Both the position numbers and the translations under genes were made by a program. Under the pieces are notes generated by a model, which worked only from the letters and a program-made list of their open reading frames with translations, had not been told where the DNA came from and did not search any database. A DNA stretch of 64,000 nucleotides from Oxyruncus cristatus (lineage: Eukaryota > Chordata > Aves > Passeriformes > Cotingidae). The stretch covers positions 634,351 to 698,350 of the forward strand of contig VXAY01002459.1 in the NCBI GenBank assembly GCA_013399855.1, in the 5' to 3' direction. Positions 63,015 through 64,000 of the stretch are shown here, piece by piece. Numbering within the stretch: the first letter of the stretch is position 1; the number at the start of each line of letters is the position of its first letter.

Positions 63015-63083
63015 TTTATTGATCCATCTCAAGTCAGGGAAATCAGTGCCTCAAAGAAGAAAAGTGAACCATGGACATATCTG
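63015..63083 (+). other. Exon-like segment D
   Basis: The acceptor AATTTTTTTCCCCCCAG ends at 63014. The segment is open from its first base (for example FIDPSQVREISASKKKSE), in phase 0, matching the phase-0 end of segment C 3.1 kb upstream. The donor CTG/GTAGTT is weak. It could be an exon of the same transcript; no protein family was recognised. Confidence 0.3.
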
Positions 63084-63980
63084 GTAGTTTATTGTTTTTC
63101 CAGAGGTGTTTTTATTGTTTCTTAGTAGATTCTAGCAGTACTTATTTTTGTCAACTAATGAGCTTTGAGGTCAAGTTTTCATAAAACTGTTGCAGCCCCT
63201 AGATACCACTCATGTTTGGTAATGGTCCACAGAGTTCATGATATTACGCATATAAACTTGGCTTACATCCCTCATGAATTACTTAGTTTAGAAGAACTAC
63301 TTATGCACCCTTCACTTATGTGTCTGTCTATAACAAATTTTATTAGTTGCTTTATTATCACTTAGGACTAAAATTTCCTTTTGGAGTTTATTTCTTTCTG
63401 TTGTCTTTATTGTTATCAGTAACTTCATACGATTAGAAATCTTTCCTTCTTATTAATCCTTCTGCATGGTTTTTATTTTGATAACTGAGTACATATTGCT
63501 ATCAGTTTCTAGTTTTTGTAAGACAACTATTTAGCTGTATCACAACCTTTTTCTTATCCCATGGTTGCTTGGTTTCTCTAAAGCTTTTAGAATCTAGTGA
63601 AAGCCTCTTGAAATGTTAGACTACTACGTTTTTACCCTTGGAAAGACATTCCAGAGGCTTGTAAGAATATTTTTTTCAACAACCCAACATGTACTGGCTT
63701 TTTTTCCAAGATTTGCAGACCTTGGGATCCATTATTTGACATGTTTTTCTTTTTCATAGGCATTTCACCTATTGACCAGTTACCTGGATAGTACCTGGAA
63801 TCTTTGTTTGTATTTCCTTTTTATCTGGTGCAACTTTTCTCACTTAACATGAAAGAGGTGCTAAGTATGATGTTAAAAAACAAAATTAACCTCATCCATA
63901 CTTCAGGCAGACCTTCTGACCCTCCCACAAAAAGTTCCAGAATGGATCTCTGGATTTTTCTCCTCAGGGAACACTAATTT
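63084..63980. other. AT-rich stretch without a recognisable gene
   Basis: Nothing assignable. Confidence 0.45.
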
Positions 63981-64000
63981 AAAAAAAAAAAAAAAAAAAA
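63981..64000. repeat. Poly-A run at the window edge
   Basis: Twenty A fill the last bases; the true length extends beyond the window and is unknown. Confidence 0.9.

Overview
This window looks like AT-rich intergenic or intronic DNA of a bird, most likely a neoavian and possibly a passerine. Two things point there: many 5'-truncated CR1 LINE copies ending in the ATTCTATG octamer, and several long terminal repeats (LTRs) plus one provirus of types familiar from zinc-finch-like genomes. I recognise no intact cellular protein-coding gene, tRNA, rRNA or CRISPR array. Almost every open frame is short and either falls in a repeat or is a chance frame in low-complexity DNA.

Layout. 1-11.6 kb is mostly featureless, with one CR1 (1507), a short stem-loop (4512) and a GC-richer block (8.45-8.8 kb). 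11.65-12.6 kb holds an unidentified minus-strand open frame running into a CR1. 16.6-17.5 kb is a cluster: a tandem palindromic repeat, a CR1 tail and a plus-strand LTR. 21.66-25.34 kb is a minus-strand, ERVL-like provirus with a 5-bp target duplication, gag and protease remains, and a reverse transcriptase that stops at the 3' LTR. 27.0-28.7 kb holds a separate minus-strand integrase remnant with promoter-like and primer-site-like signals beside it. 30.3-33.3 kb carries two inverted LTRs of one family, and a third copy lies at 48.3-49.1 kb. Further CR1s lie at 38.2, 41.9, 43.4 and 52.4 kb, and another LTR at 43.6 kb. From 53.6 kb on there are several plus-strand exon-like segments with good splice signals and open frames that I could not assign; they are the only hint that a host transcript crosses the window. 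Microsatellites (GATA at 55.6 kb, AAT at 58.7 kb) and homopolymers fill the rest, and the window ends in a 20-base A run.

No genes work together here in a pathway. The interpretable biology is retroelement history: repeated CR1 insertion, LTR insertion and solo-LTR formation, and one provirus that lost the rest of pol, any env and part of its 3' LTR in a single internal deletion. I found no convincing new biological system. The most useful leads are the candidate exons at 53.6-63.1 kb, the unexplained frame at 11.65-12.09 kb, the deletion junction at 21.96 kb and the CpG-dense block at 19.19 kb.
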